This document shows positions 18,326 through 31,400 of a stretch of 64,000 nucleotides of DNA, in pieces; the first letter of the stretch is position 1; each line of letters starts with the position of its first letter. The notes beneath the pieces were generated by a model. It searched no databases. It saw only the letters and a program-made list of their open reading frames with translations, and was not told where the DNA came from. The position numbers were made by a program, and so were the translations under genes. The DNA lies in assembly GCA_934180065.1 (NCBI GenBank), contig CAKPRA010000007.1, positions 1 to 64,000 of the forward strand. Reading direction: 5' to 3'. The stretch is from an uncultured Clostridia bacterium. GTDB lineage: Bacteria > Bacillota > Clostridia > TANB77 > CAG-508.

Positions 18326-19801
18326 ATGAGAAAAAATGGTAAAATTGCAATTTCAATGTTATTAATTCTTGTTATTTTAAGCGGAATAATAAAATCTTTG
18401 GCGGTTAATTTTGAATTAAATGTTAAATTTGATGGAAAAAATATATCAATGGAATCTGAAACACCTGATATGAACTGGAACTTAGATAATCTATTACCAG
18501 GACAATCAGATGTATCATCAATTAATATAAAAAACAGTGGAAAAAAAGAAGTTGATTTAGAAACATCAATTAATATTGAAGAAGATACAGGATTATTAGA
18601 GAAAATCGAATTAACGGTTACAAATAATGCAGGAGATACAGTATTTACTGGAAAATACAAAGATTTAAAAAAGATAACTAAAAGATTAAAAGTTGGTGAA
18701 ACTGAGAAATATACTGTTAGCACCAAAATGAGTGTTGACGCAGGAAATGAATATCAAGACAAAAAATACAAATTAAAATTTAGTTTTAATGCAATTGGGT
18801 CAATTTCAGTTGGAAAATTAACAATAAAATATGTAGATGAAAATGGAAACGATATAGAGCCTCCAACAGTTGAAACAAAGGAAATTAAAAATAAATATAA
18901 TTTGCCAACCGTAGGAAAGGATATTGATGGATATAGATTTGTTAGGGTTGAAGGTCAAACAAGCGGAGAATATAAAGAAGAAGGAACTACAGTCATATAC
19001 CATTATAAAAAAATAACATATAACAAATTAACTGTAAAATATGTATCTGATACAGAAAATGGAAAAATATTAAAACAAATTCAGGAAACAAAAGAAACAG
19101 GAACAGAATATAAATATACTCCAGAGCAATTTGAAGGTTATGAATATACAGGAGTTGTTGATGGAGAATCAGAAGGAACTTTTGGAAAAGAAGATAAAGA
19201 AGTAGTATTTCATTATAAAAAAATAGAAGAAATTAAAACTGGAAAGGTTATTGTAATTTATGTTGATGAAGATAATAATATTCTAGAAAAAGATGAGAAT
19301 ACTGATACAGTTGGTAAGAAATATGAATATACAATAGATGAAATAAAAAAAGAAATCCCTGGATATAAATTTGTAGAAGTTGATGGAAAATTAGCTGGAG
19401 AATATAAAGAGGAAGATACAATAATTTATTGTAAATACAAAAAAATAAAAAGAGGAAGACTTATAGTAGTTTGTATTGATAAAGACAATGAAATAATTAA
19501 AAGAACTATAACAGAAGAAGAAGTTGGAACTGATTATAATCTTGGTGAAATAGGAGAAAAAATTGATGGTTATACTTTCTTAGGAATTGAAGGTGAACCT
19601 GTTGGAAAATATAAAGAAGAAGATACAATAGTTTTATACAGATATAAGAAAAATGGTCCATCAACAAGTGATGTAAAGCTTCCAAAAACTGGAGATACAG
19701 TTTATTATTATGTTATTGGAGGAATAGTTGTTTTACTAATATTGGTATTTGTGATTATTATAAAAAAGAAAAATGAAAAAGATGAAAAAAATAGCAAATA
19801 A
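18326..19801 (+). CDS. LPKTG-anchored protein: TasA-like domain plus four MucBP repeats
   Basis: The 491-residue protein has a signal peptide (about 1-26) and a TasA-like beta domain (about 27-155, with the LLPGQSDVSSINIKNSG strand pattern). Four MucBP-like repeats follow (about 165-230, 235-305, 310-375, 378-442), each of the form LxxxYVDExG...GYxFxxxEGxxxGxYKEExxxxxYxYKK. A canonical sorting signal LPKTG (from residue 452), a membrane helix and a basic tail end the protein. A sortase outside the window should attach it to the wall. As the last gene of the TasA-like set it is a natural wall base for fibres made by the upstream proteins, or a mucin-binding adhesin. AAAAGGAG precedes ATG 18326. 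Confidence 0.87.
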   Translation: MRKNGKIAISMLLILVILSGIIKSLAVNFELNVKFDGKNISMESETPDMNWNLDNLLPGQSDVSSINIKNSGKKEVDLETSINIEEDTGLLEKIELTVTNNAGDTVFTGKYKDLKKITKRLKVGETEKYTVSTKMSVDAGNEYQDKKYKLKFSFNAIGSISVGKLTIKYVDENGNDIEPPTVETKEIKNKYNLPTVGKDIDGYRFVRVEGQTSGEYKEEGTTVIYHYKKITYNKLTVKYVSDTENGKILKQIQETKETGTEYKYTPEQFEGYEYTGVVDGESEGTFGKEDKEVVFHYKKIEEIKTGKVIVIYVDEDNNILEKDENTDTVGKKYEYTIDEIKKEIPGYKFVEVDGKLAGEYKEEDTIIYCKYKKIKRGRLIVVCIDKDNEIIKRTITEEEVGTDYNLGEIGEKIDGYTFLGIEGEPVGKYKEEDTIVLYRYKKNGPSTSDVKLPKTGDTVYYYVIGGIVVLLILVFVIIIKKKNEKDEKNSK

Positions 19802-19818
19802 AATATGTTAAAATTAGG

Positions 19819-19868
19819 ATAACAACCCATCTGTACTTTTATATAAGGTAGACGGGTTGTTATTTTTT
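19819..19868 (+). terminator. Rho-independent terminator after the LPKTG gene
   Basis: ATAACAACCC (19819-19828) pairs with GGGTTGTTAT, extended by TCT/AGA after one mismatch, then a T run. The T run is also the left edge of the 98-bp repeat at 19867. Confidence 0.85.
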
Positions 19869-19964
19869 ATATAATAGGAAAGTTCAATATATAAGTACAA
19901 TTTTACTTATGAGTAATGCTGAAACTATATACTATATTAAGAATAGATATTTCCTATTATATAA
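19867..19964. mobile_element. 98-bp inverted-repeat element (MITE-like), copy A
   Basis: The ends TTATATAATAGGAAA (19867-19881) and TTTCCTATTATATAA (19950-19964) are perfect 15-bp inverted repeats. The inside carries a smaller hairpin, ATAAGTA/TACTTAT. A second 98-bp copy is at 37089-37186 and a fragment at 60006. There is no coding capacity, and no clear target duplication was seen. Confidence 0.75.
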
Positions 19965-19968
19965 AAAA

Positions 19969-20090
19969 GGCTACGCCAAAACATTGCACACAAAATTACT
20001 GCGTAATTTTGGCGCGCGAACAAAAACGCGGACTTAAAAATGTTTTAAACAGAGCAAATGTTATTAATGTCCGCTTTTGTTCCTATTCAA
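19969..20090. repeat. Intergenic repeat R3, full copy a
   Basis: It is homologous to 59828-59940, sharing TACGCCAAAACATTGCACAC at the head and a tail like GCAAATGTTATTAATGTCCG. It contains a 9-bp hairpin CAAAATTAC-TGC-GTAATTTTG and a second stem pairing GAACAAAA with TTTTGTTC. Copy b keeps the first stem through G-T pairs. Solo heads and tails occur at 57583-57630, 60024 and 61451. The short open frame across this block is not a gene. Confidence 0.7.
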
Positions 20091-20123
20091 AATACTATAA
20101 TTAGTAATGTTTTTTTATAAGCC

Positions 20124-20285
20124 GGATATGTAAATATATATATTAAAATTCGTTCCTTGCTGGTCGCCCTTACAAAGTTGTGTGAGGATGGTAGTGCCCT
20201 TGCTTTGATTTTGATAAAAGTGAGATTTAACTAAAAGCTCCCAAGCTGCGCGTCACTTCTTTTTAATATATATATTTACATATCC
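20124..20285. repeat. Paired-arm intergenic element, copy 2 (candidate structured RNA)
   Basis: A core of 112 nt (20149-20260) lies between perfect 25-bp complementary arms (20124-20148 and 20261-20285). The core matches 11998-12108 while the arms do not, except in being complementary. The outer ends GCCGGATATGT and ACATATCCTACTCTAC recur alone at 13635-13646 (minus), 59275 and 62528. Hairpin AGCT-CCCA-AGCT is at 20236-20247. A further possible stem is CCTTAC/GTGAGG. Function unknown. Confidence 0.7.
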
Positions 20286-20429
20286 TACTCTACCAAATTA
20301 AATTTATCATTTATTTTGTGATAATGTAGTTTTAGCTTAATGTCACTTTTTAAATATATGTATATGCTAGTACTTATAAAATTAGTGATATAAATAGTAC
20401 GTATTTTTACTTAATTTAATCTGTAGCTA

Positions 20430-20458
20430 TTGACAGAAGTCATCAAATGATATAAAAT
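20430..20458 (+). promoter_or_regulatory. Promoter of tRNA-Arg
   Basis: TTGACA (20430-20435), a 17-bp spacer and TAAAAT (20453-20458), 11 bp before the tRNA. Confidence 0.7.
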
Positions 20459-20469
20459 TTCAATGTAAT

Positions 20470-20546
<77 letters not shown>

Positions 20547-20550
20547 TAAG

Positions 20551-20578
20551 AAAGAATGGCATAGCCATTCTTTTTTTT
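20551..20578 (+). terminator. Rho-independent terminator after tRNA-Arg
   Basis: AAAGAATGGC (20551-20560) pairs with GCCATTCTTT around ATA, followed by eight or more T. Confidence 0.93.
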
Positions 20579-20600
20579 CTATAATTTGTTAATAATATAC

Positions 20601-20653
20601 TTTACATAAATTAACATTAGTGCTATAATATTATCAAGGTGCTGAAAGCACTT
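20601..20653 (+). promoter_or_regulatory. Promoter and 5' hairpin leader of dockerin gene 1
   Basis: TTTACA (20601-20606), a 17-bp spacer and TATAAT (20624-20629). ATCAAGGTGC follows, with a stem AGGTGCT-GAA-AGCACTT at the expected 5' end of the mRNA. The same layout precedes dockerin gene 2 (37273-37324), including the Shine-Dalgarno context AAGGAGGAATCA. Confidence 0.75.
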
Positions 20654-20690
20654 AATACGGAACCCAATCAATCAATAAGGAGGAATCATT

Positions 20691-22226
20691 ATGAAAAAGC
20701 AGCGGTCAAGAAACGTAGCTATAATAGCTACACTGGTAACACTGGCAACTCTGGCAATACTTGCAATGTCATCAATAACTGTATTTGCAAGTACAAACGA
20801 AGACGTCATTAAGGGAGATCTTAATGCAGACCACAATGTTAATTGCTTTGATATGATATTGATGAAACGTGCCATTTCAGGAACATATGAAACTGATTTG
20901 GAAAAAGCAGATATCAACAACGATGGCAAAGTTACTGTTGCTGATGCTGCTATAATGAAACGTTTCTTTATTGGAGCAATACCAAGCTTGGAGATTACAA
21001 CGGGAACCACCACAACGACTACAACAACGGCAAATAATACTACAAAGTCGGACACATCAACCACAACTACAAACCAGACCACAATAACTAAAGCCACAAC
21101 CGAGAAAACTACTACAACGGAATATGAATGGATCCCTCCAAAGAGAGAAGATCTTGTTCATAATGGTGAAACTATGGATGAGGAAACATATCAGCTGTTA
21201 ATTAATACTGCCAAAATGTTTGGAGTAAAGCGTTATGAATTCCAGTGGAGTTCACATCCGATTGAATATGGATATTTTGATCCTGGTCCATTATTCTGTA
21301 TGACAGAAGGTTACGCCTACGGATATGGTGTACAGGTACTTTCATCTGATAAGATTTATGACTTTGCACCGGAGAAAAGCAAACTTGAAAAATCTACATT
21401 TAAGTATGGATATGAATTTCTTTTGTATAGACCCATACTTGAAGATGATAATGACCCAAAAGTTCTTTCTTCATTTGAACTTACAACAGATGCATTTAAA
21501 AGCAATGATGGTCTTTTAATTTCTGGAATGCGCAAAATAATTGAAAGTCCAAATTGCGAGCCGGGAGATGAAGGCTATGAGCGAGAATTGTTTACTGCAA
21601 ATGCATACAATCCTGTAGATTTTATAGGTTGGTATTTAGTACCTGTTGATGAAAATGGAGAAAAAGTTGAGGAAATACCAGAAGAATTTGATACATCAAT
21701 AAAGCCTGCAAAGAGTATCAAATATTGGTTTACAAATGAGCAGTTACGTAGTTCGGGTTTTATTATTCCACTTGCAATATTCTATGATTACATAAATACA
21801 GCAAATTTATACAATATGTCCAACTTTAAATTAGTATATAACACTGATAAGGAAAACCCAATCCCATATTCATTTGAAAAAGGAAATACGGTAACAACAA
21901 ATGGAATTATATTAGGTGCTCCACAAATTTTGCCATATTACGATTTACCAAAAGTAGTTGATTTATACAAATTCTGCTTGGAATATGCACAGGGTAGTGA
22001 AAAAGCTGCAACACAGTTGGAAGAAATAATTTTAGAGGGCAAATTTACGCCATTCTATTATGTAACCTTAAAAGACAATGATAGAAACAATCAGATTCAG
22101 AATGTAGTTTATATACCGGATTTGTTTGTAGATACCCATAAGTGGTATGTCATGATACCACTTGATGAGGAAGGAAATGAGGATTTAAGACCATATCCTC
22201 TTCGCACTGATATAGAGATTGATTGA
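20691..22226 (+). CDS. Secreted dockerin-domain protein 1, N-terminal dockerin and unknown C-terminal domain
   Basis: The 511-residue protein has a signal peptide (about 1-33, ending VFAS). A complete type I dockerin follows, with two calcium-binding repeats: D43-x-N-x-D...D54 (DLNADHNVNCFD) and D74-x-N-x-D...D85 (DINNDGKVTVAD), each followed by a KR helix. A threonine-rich linker (about 103-145) leads to a domain of about 360 residues that I do not recognise. The dockerin should bind a cohesin on a scaffoldin, but no cohesin gene is in this window. Base composition differs from neighbours: 27 G/C in 20701-20760 against 12 in 22501-22560, with more CTG, CAG and CGT codons, which suggests acquisition from a cellulosome-bearing relative such as Ruminococcus. 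AAGGAGG precedes ATG 20691. Confidence 0.85.
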   Translation: MKKQRSRNVAIIATLVTLATLAILAMSSITVFASTNEDVIKGDLNADHNVNCFDMILMKRAISGTYETDLEKADINNDGKVTVADAAIMKRFFIGAIPSLEITTGTTTTTTTTANNTTKSDTSTTTTNQTTITKATTEKTTTTEYEWIPPKREDLVHNGETMDEETYQLLINTAKMFGVKRYEFQWSSHPIEYGYFDPGPLFCMTEGYAYGYGVQVLSSDKIYDFAPEKSKLEKSTFKYGYEFLLYRPILEDDNDPKVLSSFELTTDAFKSNDGLLISGMRKIIESPNCEPGDEGYERELFTANAYNPVDFIGWYLVPVDENGEKVEEIPEEFDTSIKPAKSIKYWFTNEQLRSSGFIIPLAIFYDYINTANLYNMSNFKLVYNTDKENPIPYSFEKGNTVTTNGIILGAPQILPYYDLPKVVDLYKFCLEYAQGSEKAATQLEEIILEGKFTPFYYVTLKDNDRNNQIQNVVYIPDLFVDTHKWYVMIPLDEEGNEDLRPYPLRTDIEID

Positions 22227-22234
22227 GAAAAAGG

Positions 22235-22264
22235 CTCATCCCCTATTATGGGGATGAGTTTTTT
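22235..22264 (+). terminator. Rho-independent terminator after dockerin gene 1
   Basis: CTCATCCCC (22235-22243) pairs with GGGGATGAG (22250-22258), followed by a T run. Confidence 0.94.
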
Positions 22265-22305
22265 TGGATATTAGTGAATATTGTATTTCCTTAAGCATAT
22301 TTGTT

Positions 22306-22349
22306 TGTAATAAAAATTAGTCGAAAATATAATAAAATTGTAATATATT
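22306..22349 (+). promoter_or_regulatory. TGTAATAAAAA repeats on an 11-bp grid
   Basis: TGTAATAAAAA at 22306, a poor unit at 22317, TATAATAAAAT at 22328 and TGTAATATATT at 22339 keep an 11-bp spacing. The last lies 135 bp before the start codon, as in the array before the GLUG protein gene. Confidence 0.4.
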
Positions 22350-22402
22350 TCATATGACTGATTTCCCTATATAAAAATGGATATTTATATATAAAAGCAA
22401 AA

Positions 22403-22430
22403 TTGTTAATTTTAATTTAATAAGTATAAT
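22403..22430 (+). promoter_or_regulatory. Promoter of the RCC1-repeat protein gene
   Basis: TTGTTA (22403-22408), a 16-bp spacer and TATAAT (22425-22430), 43 bp before the start codon. Confidence 0.65.
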
Positions 22431-22473
22431 AAAAAATAGCAAAATAAATAATAATTTTTTGGGGGTAAATCAC

Positions 22474-25400
22474 ATGAATATTAGTAAAGGAATCATTAAA
22501 AAAATATTTGCAATTGTATTGTTATTAGCAATAATAATTCAATATTTTCCAATAGCAGTTTTGGCTGATAATACTGAAAAGGATGATTTTAGTGATAAAA
22601 TCAATTTTTCTGTTAAATGGAAAAGTGGAAAAGAAATAGAAACGGGTAATGCAGGACTAGAATATATAATAGTATTCAATGGAGTTCAAACTGGTTTTCG
22701 TAATGTCAAAGTGTTTATGGAAACTAATAAAGTAGATAATATTATAGATAGTATATCTTGTGTAAAGTCTACAACAGGTACAGGATGGGCGCAAGTTAAT
22801 TATGGTTCAAAGGAAACTGGTACGTCTATATCTGGAGATGCATTCGTAAAATTTGGAAATCCAACAGAGATAATGGATAGAAATGTAAAAATTAAACTTA
22901 CAGGAGAATATACAGATCCAGAAACAAATGATGTTATTAATTTTGACATTAATAAAGAGCTAAAGGCAGTTATAACACCAGCAACAATAATGTCAGACTT
23001 TTCAGCATATTTAAATTGGCAAAAATATAATCGAAACGGAATGGTCCGTGATTTTACACCATACTTATTTAGTAATACCATAACAATTAAAAATGGATGG
23101 TATGACAAATCAGTATCAGCAGTATATCCAATATATATAAGTGCTCTTACATATACACAGAAATTTGATTTAAAAATTACAATTAATCGTTATAAAAATG
23201 AAGATAATTCAAAAATTTCTCAAATATCTGATGGATATACTATAAACTGGGATGGTTTAGATGATGTTTTAGGAGAGCCAACAAAAATCGATAATAGTGA
23301 TGGTTCAATAAGTTATGTATTTAGTAAAGGACAAGACTCAGACGTATTTGATAAAGCAAATACATTTACTGTTGAATCTAAATTAATAGACGAAAAAGAG
23401 AATCGTAGTGGATTTAATGTAGTTATTAAATATAATACACCTAGAACTAATCCTATAGAAGAAAGTACTCCTGAAAGTAATTTTAATTGTTCATTTTCAG
23501 CTGAAATGGAAGCAATAGGTTTTAATGTAAAAAAAGAATATGGAAAAGAAGAAGTTGTTACTAAAAAAACTGAGAAAAAATCATTATATAATACTAAAAG
23601 CAAAAGCTTAAATGGATATACTTCAGGACAACATTCATGGAAGAAATGGGAATATACATCTTTAAAAGCTGAAGGTGAATCAGAGATTACTGATACAGTA
23701 GTAGAAAATTTAAAAAAGAATAGAACTATAAAATTATATACTCAGTTAAGTAAGATTTCTGAAGGAGTTGGAGAGAATGATTATCAAGAAGGTTTTATAA
23801 AAATTAAAGCTCCAACATTATATTATCAAAGTGATAATGGCGAAATGAAATCAATAACTTTATCAGGAACTCAAATGAGAGCAGATAAAATAACTGCTAC
23901 TTCATTTGGAACTAATTATTATGTAAATGGTGATAAAAAGGTAGAATTTAGTGGAACATATACTCCTGATGAAGGGGAAAATGAAAATGTGTTTTCTATA
24001 CAAATGAATGATTATTTAAATCGTAGTTTTTATTCATATGGAATTGAATATACTTTAGATATAGATAAAGTTGGATTAACAGATACTGAAATTGATAATA
24101 TTTCTGGAATTGAATTTGATATGGATACAAGTGGAGAATGGCTTTATGGTGGAAAGTCAGAGTACCTAGAAAGAAAAATTGCTAAAAAAGAGAATAAACT
24201 TTCTTATATGTCTTTTTATACACAACTTAAAAGTAGTGCAGATGATTTAAATATTAGTATACCTACAACTGAAACTATAAATATGTTTAAACCAGAAACG
24301 GTGGGAGATACAGATAGTACACATAATTTTGTGGTAAATGAAAACCCTGTTTTTTATATAGAGCTACCTTCAATGTTTGAATATGAAAATTTTAAAATTA
24401 GAAGTTCAAAAAAAGAAACAATAAGTATAGATGAAGAAAATGTAGAAATCATAAAAAAAGATGGTGTGAAATATTTAGTAATACCATGTAAAGGAACTTA
24501 TAATAGTGATATTGATAATAAGATATTTATAACAATTAAATTCAATAGGAAACTAATTAATCCATCTAATGGTGATTATTCAATAAGTGCATATATGCTA
24601 ACAGATAATGAAAATTATTATCAAAAAGGAGTTCCTAATGTATATGAATTTAGTAAAACAGAAAATGCACCTAGTAAAATTTTTAAAAATGAAATAAAAT
24701 TCTCAATATTAGGTTATAGTGAATTAAAAGCAAATACTAAAATTGAAGTAAACAATAAAACATATATACCAAATATGGATAATAGCTCTGGGCAAAAAAA
24801 TAATCCGGTTATTAGTGATTTTTCTAAGGATAGTATTATAGTTAAATCAGAAATTTCAGCAGTTGGTGATGATTTAACTAATGTTGAAATATTAAGTAGG
24901 TTACCATTTTCAAATAATACATTTATAGAAAATAAAGATACTCAATTAATAGAAACAGATTATAATAAAAACGGAGAATTAAGTGATTTTATAGATAAAC
25001 ATAATGGAAAACTAAAAGGAATAACAAAAAATACAGCTATACCACAATTGACATTATCAAATGTTAAAATATTAGGAGTATATGGAAAAAATCTAGAAGA
25101 TCAAAATAAAGAGTATGTTATTGATAAAAAGAATTATCAAATTTATTATACAACAGAAGAAAAGGCAGATTTTGATTCAACAAGTTTTGTTAAATATGAA
25201 GAAGGTGTTTCAGATTTATCAAAGGCTAAAAATATAAAAATTGTTTTTAAAAATGAAAACAATGTAAATTATAATATAAAATCAAATCATTCAGTTTATT
25301 TAAAATATGAAATTACGATGCCAGACGAACAAGGAATGGCTGGTTCCGTATGCTCTGTAAGATATGATAGAGCTAAAACATCAAATACTGAAACTTTACA

Positions 25401-28400
25401 TTCAAAAGCTGGGTATATTATAAATGGAGAAACAACAGGTACAATAAAAGTACAAAAGAAATTTGAAAATTATAAAGTAGGTGTAGCTCCTACGGGATTA
25501 AGCTTGGAAGGAATAGAATTTAAATTACAATATTATGATGAGTCAACTTCAGAAAAAAAATTCCTTCAAGATGTAAATGGAAATGACATTGTTGCAAAAA
25601 CAAACTCAAGTGGTATTGCAATATTTGAAAATATACCACAAAATGAATATTATTTATATGAAACTACAGAATTTGATAATTATAGTGGAATTGGAAAAAT
25701 GAACCTTATCACAGTAAATCCAGCAGAAACTATAGAATATACGGCAACAAATATATTAAAAAAGGGTTCAATAACTGTAACAAAAAATTGGGAAAATTCA
25801 AAAGAACAACCAGGAAGCGCAAGTTTCCAATTAATAAGGGTTAATGGTGCAGGCGAAACTTATACTTTTATTCCAAAAACTGTAACAACAAATGAAAATG
25901 GAGAAGCTGTATTTTATGATATACCATATGGTAATTATATAGTAAAAGAGGTTAGTTGTGCTGATGGATGGACACCAAGTGGTGGTGAAAGTAAAACAGT
26001 TTCTTTGAATTCTAGTACAGCAACAGTTAATTTCGTTAATGTAAGATCACGAGCAGTATTACAGATTGTTAAAACAGTTCCAACTGGAGAAACTGTTGAT
26101 GGGCTAACATTCCATATAGTTGGACGTGGAAAGGTATCATATACTGACAAAAATGGAAATATAGTAACTTCAGATAGTGAATACACAATCAAAATTGGAG
26201 AGAATTATCCTAATAATGTACGTGTTACTAAATCTGAAGATGGCTCTACAGCAACTATAACAATTGCTGGTGTATATTTAGGATATTATTCAATTGAGGA
26301 AATTGATATTCCTACAATTGAAGGAACTAATATAAAGAAGTATTCACCTGTAAGTGCAAATGTATTATTAGAAAAAAATGATTTGGCAAATCCAGTAATT
26401 GTTAATTTATCAAATAGATATAAAATGGGATACTTAAAAATAAACAAAACAGCTAAACTAAAAGAGGGCGGTAAATATACGGATATAGGTGATTTGACAG
26501 GTTTCCAAGTTCGTATAACTGGTAAATCATATTATGGACATGATGTAGATGATTTAATAACATTAGATGAAAATGGATATGGAATCGGAAAATATGAAAT
26601 TGGTGAATATACAATAACAGAGGTTCCAAAGGAAGGATATACTGCATATTATGGTTTAGATAATACGGCAAGTACAACACCACCTAAGGTTACAATAGAG
26701 CAAAATAAAACTATAACTCAAAATCTTTATAATGAACATACAGGTGTTGGTTATGTAAGAGTAGAAAAAAGCTTAGAAGGTGTGACAGATCCACAAATTG
26801 TAATAAAAGCCGGAATTAAGTTTAAAATTTCCGGACAAAATGTTGCTGGTGGAAGAGTAAATGAAACTATATTAATTGATAAAATAGATGAACAAAACAA
26901 AGTAGCTTATGGAATTTCAGGTCCAATTTCTTCAGGTGGAGAATATGAAATTAGTGAGGAAGAAAGTACTATTCCAGAGTTTTATGAAGGAATAGATACT
27001 GAAAAAATAGAAATAAGTACTTCTAATACAGTGGAAAGTCCTTTAATTAAAAAAATGGTTAATACTAGAACTAAAGGAAACTTGGAAATTGTTACAACAA
27101 CAGATCCAGAAGGTGGAAATTTAAAAGGAATTTCATATAAAGTTACAGAGGTTGAACTAGGCGAAAATGGTACATATAAAGTTATAGGAACTACTGTTAA
27201 TGTAGAAGGAAGTAATAATGATATTGATGCAAGTTTTGCAAAATTAGAAAATATAAATGCAGGATATTATTTAGTTGAGCAAGATAAAATTCCAAGTGGA
27301 TGGATTAAAGATGTAAAACAAATAGTTGAAGTACCAAGTTATAATACAGGATATGCAAATTTTGAAATAACAGAAAGAAAGAAATTAAATGCTAATAAAG
27401 TAACTATTAACAAAGTTTTATTAAATGAAAATGGAGAGCAAGCATCTGAAGAAGATATTAAAAAGGCTAATCTTGATAAAGATGAAATATTTGAAGTTAA
27501 ACTAACAAATACAAAAACACAAGAAATTTATTATGTATTTACTTCAGTGAATAATCCAGGAGTAATTCAAGGTTTAGATGCTGGAACATATTCTATAGAA
27601 GAAGTATTTAAACCAAAGTATTTACCAGAGGGATATTATAAGAACATAGAAGTAAAAGGACAAATTCCAGAGCAAGGTACTCAAAATGTTGAAGAAAAAA
27701 TTGAACAAAATGAAGGAAAATACTTATTTACTATAACAGAAAATGGAAATATAACTGAAGATGTTAATTTAATTATAAAAAATAAAATTGATACTGCATA
27801 TGGATTTGGTGGACAAACAAACAGAAGTAACTTAAGTAAAATAGATACTGTAGAAGAGCCTTCTAATTATGTAACAAAAGCTGTTATATGGGTTGTTGAT
27901 GAAAATGGAGATGCTATTTCAGGAGTTAAATTTAATTTATTAACTGCACAAGGAAATATTGTTTCTTTAAATGGAAAAACAGAATTTGAAATTGCAAACA
28001 AAAAATTAATAATAAAAGGACTACCTGTAGGAACATATACATTAAAGTGTATAAGTGTGCCAGATGGATATGTAAAACCAGATAATGAGCAAATAGTAGT
28101 TTATAGTGATGCAACTCAAGTAGCAAGAGTTGAAGTACAAAAAAATATACCACGTGGAAGCTTGAGTTTATCAACAACATACAAAGATTTAGAAGGAAAC
28201 TCAAAATTTGTATCACGCTCTAAATACAAAGTTGTAGATACTAAAACAGGTGAACTTGTAAAATTTGTAAGAACCGCAACAGGTGATTATAAGAAATCTA
28301 ATCTAGAAGCTGCTTCACCAGTAATTGTATTAAAATCTGGAGTTGTAAATGTTGATGGAATAGAAACTGGAGATTATGAAGTTGGTATAGTAGATGTTAC

Positions 28401-31400
28401 AAAAGGATATGGAATACAAAAAACAGAAGTTGAAAAAGTGAATGTAGAAGAAAATGTTGATAAAAAAGTAAATGTTGAAGTAGCAAATATGAAAATTAGC
28501 AAAGTAGATGCTGGATTGTATTCAACAATGTATTTAAATAATAGTGGTGAATTATATATAAAAGGAAATTCATGGAATGGGCAATTTGGAAATGGAGAAG
28601 AAGAAAATTATTCATCTCAATTTGTAAAAATAGAGTTTCCAATTTCAAATGTAAAAATCAAAAAATTTGTACTTGATGAAACGGCTGTTTTAGCTATAGA
28701 TTCTGAAGGAAGAATATGGACATGGGGAAAAGGAAATGAAGGAAGATTAATTGGTGGTGAAAACAGTTATATACCAACATGTGTTACAGAAAATGGAACA
28801 TTACGTGAAGAATATTATGAAAATGAAACAAGATTTGTAGATATTGAATCATCATATAATAGAACTATTCTCTTAGATGACAAAGGAAGAGCATGGATTG
28901 TTGGATATGATATTGGAAGTATAAAATTAGTTACAGATTTTACGGATAAAAATATAACAATAAGCAAACTAGCAAAAATAAGAGCTGATGGTAAGAATAG
29001 TAATATAGGTGTAATAGATACTTTAGGAAGAGTTTGGATTTGGAGCTTTGATACGGCTGTAAGTGGTTTATCTAACCTAAAAACTTCAAAAAATATACCA
29101 ATATGTATTTCTGAAATATCAGAAGAAAATCCAAATGCACCTCTTAGCGATGTAGTAGTAAAAGATTTATTAATAACTACGGATTTTGCTATGGCAGTTG
29201 ATTCTAAAGGCGAATTATGGATGTGGGGAAAATCTGATATTATACTAGATAAATTAACTGATGGATTAAAACCATACCCAACAAAAGTTGATTCATCATA
29301 TTTTGGAAATGCAAAGATAAAAGAAATTACTGGTGAGGAAGACATAGCTATAGTAATTGACGAAAATGGAAAAGTTTGGACTTGGGGAGATAATGAATCT
29401 GGAAAATTAGGTAATGGAACAACTGCAGAAAGTAAAATTCCAGTATGTATATCAGATGATAAAAATGAAAAATTATATGGAATAGAAATGAAAGATATAG
29501 AAGTTTCAAGACTTGGACATGTTGTAGGATTAGATACAAATGATAGAATATGGGCTTGGGGAGGAAATTCTACTTATGGAGAAGCTGGTGAAACAAGTAC
29601 TGACATAATAACTATTCCTCAAACTATAGACACATTTTATAATGAACATTTTGAATATAATCTTAAATTTAAAAAAGTTGAAGCTTCATATAGTAATAAA
29701 TTTGCCATAGATGAAGAAGGCAAAGTTTGGGTTTGGGGTGTAAATAATGGTAATTCTCTTGGAATAAATAATTTATCAAAAGAAATAAAAAAGCCAACAG
29801 TATTAGATATACCAGGAAATCCAAAAATAAAGGAAATTTCAGCAGGACATAACAGTACAATAATGGTAAGTGAAGATGGAAGAGTATATGTTGCAGGTAA
29901 TATATGTTTAGGCAATGGAACTGAACAAATCTATGGTTCGGTAATTACTGAAATAACAAATAACTTTAATTTGCCAGCAAATGTGTATATATCAGATGTA
30001 GAAGATACTGATCGAGATGTATTTATTGCTATAGATTCAGAAGGAAAAGTATATACTTGGGGAAAAGATAACTCTTTATTAGGAAGATCTGCATTATCAG
30101 ACCCATTGACAATAGAATGTATTTCAGATGATGCAAATGAACCATTATATGGTGTTAAAATTAAAAAAATATCAAATTATGATGATGATTATATTTTAGC
30201 AATATCTGAAGATGGAGGTTTGTATATTTGGAGTGAAAATGGAAAACCAACATTACAAAAATGTGATGTAAAATTTGTTGATGTAACAGGTTCAAATTTA
30301 TTAGATGAAAGTGGAAAAGTTTGGGAATATTATAATGGAGTATTAGACTGTAAGAGCAATAAGCCAGATAATATTTTGTATAAAAAATATCAAACTAATC
30401 CAGATTATAGAATAACAAATCTGTATAAGCATTGGTTTAATGGAAGTTATGCTATAGTTAGAGATACAAATGGAGATTGGTGGAATGGTTCAGGAGGATA
30501 TTTTGAATCATATGACGTAAAAGTTAAAAATATAATAAGCTTATCTTGCGAAATTTTTATTGATAATTATGGACAACTTTGGGAAATGGATAAGGATGAT
30601 AATAGTTTAAGATGTTTATCAGATGGTATAACAAATGATTTATATAATGTTAAAATAAATAGAATAATAGCAAATACTCTAGTAGCAGATGAACAAGGAA
30701 ATTTATGGGACTTTTCTAATGAAGGAAGTCAACCTGAGAAAAAAGGAATTTCACCTATTGATTATATGGAAAAAACATTAGGTCTTAAAATTATAGAAAA
30801 AAGTGAAAAACTTAATCGTTCAATTGCTTTAGATGATAAAGGAAAAATTTGGTGGGGAAATACTGAAAAAGTTGAATGTTTAAGTGATATTGAAAACACA
30901 GATTTAGCAAATAAATATAAAGATAATAATTTTAAAATTGTAAAATTATATAGTACATGTGCAATAGATAATAGCGGAAAAGTTTGGCAATGGGATGATT
31001 CAGATAAAAGACCAGAGCCTATGTGTTTAAGTGAAATATCAGAAAATATATCAGACATTGAGTATTCTTTAGGAACTATTATAGCAAAAGACGTAAATGG
31101 AAATGTATGGTTATGGGGAAAAAATTACGGAGGAGTCATCGGAGATGGTTCAACAACAGATGTAACAACTCCATATAATGTAAATAAAGAAGTATTAAAT
31201 GGGAAAAAAGTAAAATCAATAATCATAGGCTATAGTGGATTAATAATTTGTGAAGATGGATCTATCTATGTTTCAGGTGATTCAAATTTGAATGGTCAAA
31301 CTAAGTGGACATATATGGGAATATGTGAAGGTGCTACTAATGCATTTATAGGTGAATATAAAACTTACATAATTACAGGTAAATATAAAACTTGGACATT

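Noticed and set aside
19916..20104. A 62-codon open frame on plus
   Set aside because: It crosses the 98-bp element and the R3 repeat, has no ribosome-binding site and no protein-like character.
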